Source of the DNA: Acridotheres tristis
Lineage: Eukaryota > Chordata > Aves > Passeriformes > Sturnidae
Length of the DNA stretch: 64,000 nucleotides
Direction of reading: 5' to 3'
NCBI GenBank assembly: GCA_037013685.1
Contig: CM072909.1
Span: 1,364,001-1,428,000 of the forward strand
Below are positions 59,472 through 64,000 of the stretch, in pieces. The position numbers and the translations under genes are program-made. Under the pieces are notes generated by a model that did no database searches, was not told the origin of the DNA, and saw only the letters and a list, made by a program, of their open reading frames with translations. Position 1 is the first letter of the stretch. Each line of letters begins with the position of its first letter.

Positions 59472-61832
59472 CTGGGGGGAAACGGGAAAAATGGGTTAAA
59501 ATGGGTTAGATTGGGGAAAAATGGGTTATATTGGGGTGGGTTTGGGGTTTGGGGTCCCCAGTAACAGAAACCGATCACCGTGGGGCACTGCAGAACTGCG
59601 GAGAAACGGGAAAAGGGGTTAAAAATGGGGAGAAATGGGGAAAAATACAAAAAAAATGTGTAAAATTGGGGTGGGTTTGGGGTCTGGGGTCTCCAGTAAC
59701 AGAACCCGATCACCGTGGCGCACTGCAGGACTGGGGAGAAATGGGGAAAAATGGGTTAGAATGGGTTAGATTGGGGAAAAATGGGTTATACTGGGGTGGG
59801 TTTGGGGTCTGGGGTCCCCAGTAACAGAACCCGATCACTGTGGCACACTGCAGGACTGCGGAGAAATGGGGAAAAATGGGTTAGAATGGGGAAAAATGGG
59901 TTAAAATGGGTTATATTGGGGTGGGTTTGGGGTCTGGGGTCCCCAGTACCTGAACCCATCTCTGTGGGGCACTGCACAACTGGAGAATGGGGAGGAATGG
60001 GTTAAAAATTTTCGTAATTTCCCAGGGATTTTGGGGGGATTTTGACTTTTTTTTGGTATTTCTGACGGATTTGGGGGATGATTTTGGGGCACATTTTAAC
60101 CCTTTTTTTTAATCTCTCACGATTTTGGGGCACATTTTCACCCATTTTTGGCTCGTTTTAGGTCACATTTTAACTCATTTTTGGACGATTTTGGGGTGGT
60201 TTTGGGGCACATTTTAACCCATTTTTTGGGGTTAGTTCCCCATGGATTTGGGATGGTTTTGGGGCACATTTTCACCCATTTTTGGCCGGTTTTAGGTCTG
60301 ATTTTCACCCGTTTTTGGCCATTTTGAGATCTCATTTTCACCCACTTTTTGGCTGATTTTTGGCTGTTTTCATGTCTGATTTTCACCATTTTTTGGCCGA
60401 TTTTAGTTCACATTTTAACCCATTTTTTTGCCGATTTTAATCCATTTTTTTGGTCCCATTTCCCCCCATTTTTTGGTCTCATTTACCCAATTTTCCCCAA
60501 TTTCCAGGTCCCATTTCCCCCATTTTTGGCCGTTTTCAGGTCTCATTTTCACCATTTTTTGCTCGATTTTAGCTCACATTTTCACCCATTTTTTGGCCGT
60601 TTTTTGGCCAATTTTTGCCCGATTTCCCCCATTTTTGGCCCCATTTTCCCATCCCATTTTTAGGTCCCATTTCCCCCCCATTTCCAGGTCCAATTCCCTC
60701 ATTTTTGGCCCTATATCCCCCATTTTTGGTCCCATTTTTGGCCCCATTTCCCCCATTTTTTGGTCACATTTTCCCCATTTCCAGGTCCCATTTCCCCTAA
60801 ATTTTGGTCCCATTTTTGGCTCCATTTCCCCCCCCCATTTTCACCATTTCCAGGTCCCATTTCCTCTATTTTTGGCCCCATTTCTTGTCTGATTTTTACC
60901 TATTTTTGGTCTCATTTCCCCCCATTTCCCCCATTTTTCCCCCATTTTTGGCCGCATTCCCCCCATTTTTTCCCCCGTTTTTCCCCCCATTTTCCCCCCA
61001 TTTTTAGCCCCATTCCCCTCATTTCTCCATTTTCCCCCCATTTTTGTCCCCATTTTAACCCATTTTTTCCCCCATTTTTCCCCCATTTTTCCCCCATTTT
61101 AACCCATTTTTTCCCCCATTTTCCCCCATTTTAACCCATTTTTCCCCATTTTAACCCATTTTTTCCCCCATTTTTCCCCCATTTCTCCCCCATATTTCCC
61201 CCATTCCCCCCATTTTTCCCCCCATTTTTCGTCCCCATTTCCCCCTTTTTTTGGCCCCATTTTTCCCCCATTTTAACCCATTTTTCTTCCATTTTCCCCC
61301 CATTTTCCCCCCATTTTTCCCCCATTTTAACCCATTTTTCCCCCATTTTTCCCCCATTTCTGCCCCATTTTTCCCCCATTTCTGCCCCATATTTTCCCCC
61401 ATATTTCCCCCATTCTTCCCCCCATTTTTCCCCCATTTTTGTCCCCATTTCCCCCTTTTTTTGGCCCCATTTTTCCCCCATTTTAACCCATTTTTCCCCC
61501 CATTTTCCCCCCATTTTAACCCATTTTTTCCCCCATATTTCCCCCATTTTTCCCCCGTATTTCCCCCCATTTTTCTCTAATTTCCCCCCCCATTTTCCCC
61601 CATATTTCCCCCCGTTTTCCCCCCGTTTTTCCCCACATTCCCCCCATTTATCCCCCCGTTCCCGCACCGGTGAGGATGTGCGCGAACGCGTATCTGCGCG
61701 TGATTTTGAGCGCGGGGTGGCGCGGCCCGAACACGTCGAGCAGAAACGCGCCGAGGCTGCACAGCACCCCCAGCAGGCAGAAGGCGGCAATGACACGGAG
61801 CAGCAGCACGGTCTGCGCGTTCAGGCAGAAAT
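59164..61832 (-). CDS. TMEM127: Transmembrane protein 127, C-terminal two coding exons
   Basis: TMEM127 is a multipass endosomal/lysosomal membrane protein, a tumour suppressor that restrains mTOR signalling. Exons 61832-61668 and 59471-59164 join in phase to 156 residues plus stop, equal to about human residues 83-238. Membrane segments are visible at [19 protein letters not shown], at [18 protein letters not shown] across the exon junction, and at [19 protein letters not shown]. The cytosolic tail has an acidic [15 protein letters not shown] stretch and ends FQPPPAYTP, which includes a PPxY motif of the kind that binds WW-domain ubiquitin ligases. The exon with the N-terminus lies beyond 64000. 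Confidence 0.97.
59472..59985 (-). repeat. Array of TMEM127 last-exon acceptor copies (~125-135 bp)
   Basis: Minus-strand copies of AG|TCCTGCAGTGTGCCACGGTG plus the next ~21 exon bases lie at about 59559-59597, 59694-59732, 59819-59858 and 59942-59980, separated by TTCCCCATTTTAACCC-type sequence. The true exon begins at 59471. Confidence 0.94.
60010..61667. repeat. CCCCATTTTTGGCC and CCCCCATTTTAACCC arrays (TMEM127 intron)
   Basis: Plus-strand pyrimidine-rich ~12-20-bp units, with a ~220-bp duplication at about 61260-61340 versus 61450-61540. Confidence 0.88.
61668..61832 (-). CDS. TMEM127: TMEM127 penultimate coding exon
   Basis: 165 nt after [26 protein letters not shown] to YAFAHILT plus one base. 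Donor gtgcgg. The first part of this exon and its acceptor are copied twice upstream. Confidence 0.95.
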
Positions 61833-64000
61833 CTGAGAGAAAAAACAGAATAAAAACGGGGTCAGCACAAAAACGGGGTGACGGGGGGATGAAAGGGATT
61901 TTATATGAGAAAAATGGGAGAAAAGCGGATTTTCTAGGCGAAAAATTGAAAAAAAAGCGGATTTTTCCGACCCAACAAATGTGATTTTCGGAGCGAAAAT
62001 GGGATTTTTCTGAGCGAAAATTGAAAAAAATCGGCTTTTTTCTGCCAGAAAATGTGATTTTCCGAGCAAAAATGGGATTTTTCTAAGGGAAAACTGAAAA
62101 AATTGGCTTTTTCTGACAAAAAAATAAGATTTTCTGCGCAAAAATGGAATTTTTCTGAGCACAAATTGAAAAAAAAGCGGATTTTTCTGGCCAAAAATCT
62201 GATTTTCTGAGTGAAAATGGAATTTTTCTAAGCGAAAATTGAAAAAAATCGGCTTTTCCCGGCCAGAAAATGTGATTTTCTGAGCGAAAATGGGATTTTT
62301 CTAAGCAGCAGCAGCACGGTCTGCGCGTTCATGCAGAAATCTGAGAGAAAAAACAGAATAAAAACGGGGTCAGACACAAAAACGGGGCGACGGGGGGATG
62401 AAAGGGATTTTATATGAGAAAAATGGGAGAAAAGCGGATTTTCTAAGAGAAAAAATGGGATTTTTCGGAGCGAAAATGGGATTTTTCTGAGCGAAAATTG
62501 AAGAAAAGCAGATTTTTCCGGCCAGAAAATGTGATTTTCTGAGCAAAAATGCAATTTTTCTGAGCAAAAATTGAAAAAACACGGATTTTTCCAGTAAAAA
62601 AATGTGATTTTCCGAGCAAAAATGGGATTTTTCTGAGCTAAAACTCAGCCCCGCACCCAGGGGCGCTGCCCGGCCAGGGATGGGGGTACGGGGAGAAAAA
62701 GGGAAAAAAACGGATTTTATAAGAGAAAAATTGGACAAAAGCAGATTTTCTGAGAGAAAAAATGGGATTTTTCCGAGCGAAAATGGGATTTTTCGGAGCG
62801 AAAATTGAAGAAAAGTGGATTTTTCCGGCCAAAAAATGGGATTTTCTGAGCGAAAATTGAAAAAAATCGGCTTTTTTTCTGCCAGAAAATGTGATTTTCC
62901 GAGCGAAAATGGGATTTTTCTATGCGAAAATTGAAAAAAATGAATTTTTGTGAAACAAAAATCAGATTTTCTATGCAAAAACGGATTTTTCCTGAGCAAA
63001 AATTGAAAAAAAATCGGCTTTTCCCGGCCAAAAATGTGATTTTCTGAGCGAAAATGGGATTTTTCTAAGCGGAAATTGAAGAAAAGCGGATTTTTCCGGC
63101 CAAAAAATAGGATTTTTCCGAGAAAAATGGAATTTTTCCGAGCAAAAATTGAAAAAAAAGCGGATTTTTCCGACCAAAAAATGTGATTTTCGGAGCGAAA
63201 ATGGGATTTTTCTAAGCGAAAACTGAAAAAATCGGCTTTTCCTGACAAAAAAATAAGATTTGCTGAGCAAAAATGGAATTTTTCTGAGCGAAACTTGAAA
63301 AAAAGCGGATTTTTCTGGCCAAAAATCTGATTTTCTGAGCGAAAATGGGATTTTTCTAAGCGAAAATTTTAAAAAATCGGCTTTTCCCTGCCAGAAAATG
63401 TGATTTTCTAAGCGAAAATGGGATTTTTCTAAGCAGCAGCAGCACGGTCTGCGCGTTCAGGCAGAAATCTGAGAGAAAAAACCAAAATAAAAACGGGGTC
63501 AGCACAAAAACGGGGTGATGGGGGGATAAAAGGGATTTTATATGAGAAAAATGGGAGAAAAGCGGATTTTCTAGGCGAAAAAATGGGATTTTTCCGAGCG
63601 AAAATGGGATTTTTCGGAGCGAAAATGGGATTTTTCTGAGCGAAAATTGAAGAAAAGCAGATTTTTCCGGCCAGAAAATGTGATTTTCTGAGCAAAAATG
63701 GAATTTTTCCGAGCAAAAATTGAAAAAAAAGCGGATTTTTCCGACCAAAAAATGTGATTTTCCGAGCAAAAATGGGATTTTTCTGAGCTAAAACTCAGCC
63801 CCGCACCCAGGGGCGCTGCCCGGCCAGGGATGGGGGTACGGGGAGAAAAAGGGAAAAAACCCGGATTTTATAAGAGAAAAATGGGAGAAAAGCGGATTTT
63901 CTAAGAGAAAAAATGGGATTTTTCCGAGCGAAAATGGAATTTTTCCGAGCGAAAATGGGATTTTTCGGAGCGAAAATGGGATTTTTCCGAGCGAAAATTG
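61833..64000 (-). repeat. ~1.13-kb higher-order repeat with TMEM127 exon copies
   Basis: A background of (GGATTTTTCTGAGCGAAAAT)n units is nested in a larger repeat. Markers recur: an exon-edge copy at ~62303-62345 and ~63431-63473, GGGATTTTATATGAGAAAAA at ~61892, 62405 and 63533, and CTCAGCCCCGCACCCAGGGG at ~62643 and 63793. The rest of TMEM127 lies past the window end. Confidence 0.9.

Noticed and set aside
56836..59499. An 887-codon plus-strand open frame
   Set aside because: Antisense to TMEM127; arises from stop-poor minisatellites. The minus strand has the conserved coding exon.

Overview
This is a 64-kb piece of a vertebrate nuclear genome, most likely a GC-rich bird chromosome such as a microchromosome; a passerine is my best guess, but the clade cannot be fixed from sequence alone. 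It carries three recognisable housekeeping genes with near-vertebrate-consensus exons. Almost all intronic, UTR and intergenic DNA is minisatellite or simple-repeat arrays. I saw no CR1, LTR or other interspersed element, no tRNA or rRNA gene and no CRISPR.

Layout. (1) 155-22827, plus strand: the 3' third of SNRNP200 (BRR2, the U5 snRNP helicase). Fifteen coding exons encode 748 residues, matching roughly human residues 1389-2136, followed by a 1.2-kb 3'UTR with AATAAA at 24056. (2) 27118-52309, minus strand: STARD7 (START-domain phosphatidylcholine transfer protein), with eight coding exons and a CpG-rich promoter region at 52.6-53.7 kb. (3) 59164-61832 and beyond the window edge, minus strand: the last two coding exons of TMEM127 (endosomal transmembrane tumour suppressor), with a long repeat-filled 3'UTR probably ending near 55.6 kb. 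SNRNP200 and STARD7 converge tail to tail. TMEM127 and STARD7 are head to tail. From memory of the human locus (STARD7-TMEM127-CIAO1-SNRNP200), the order here implies an inversion relative to human.

The striking feature is that many tandem arrays are not purely intronic. At ten or so separate exon edges the repeat unit contains the splice site plus the adjacent 7-50 bases of exon, so the real junction sits at the end of an array of near-perfect decoy 3' or 5' splice sites. This occurs in all three genes, at acceptors and donors. Two arrays keep an open reading frame in phase with the true exon: SNRNP200 13500-13885, and the ~29-copy array before STARD7 exon 7.

Other points: a triplicated promoter module upstream of STARD7 with paired CCAAT boxes exactly 31 bp apart in every copy; an apparent one-base frame break in the mitochondrial-targeting part of STARD7 exon 1; and a run of repeated AATAAA hexamers in the STARD7 3'UTR. 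The three genes do not form a pathway (splicing, lipid transfer to mitochondria, endosomal/mTOR signalling); they are syntenic neighbours.
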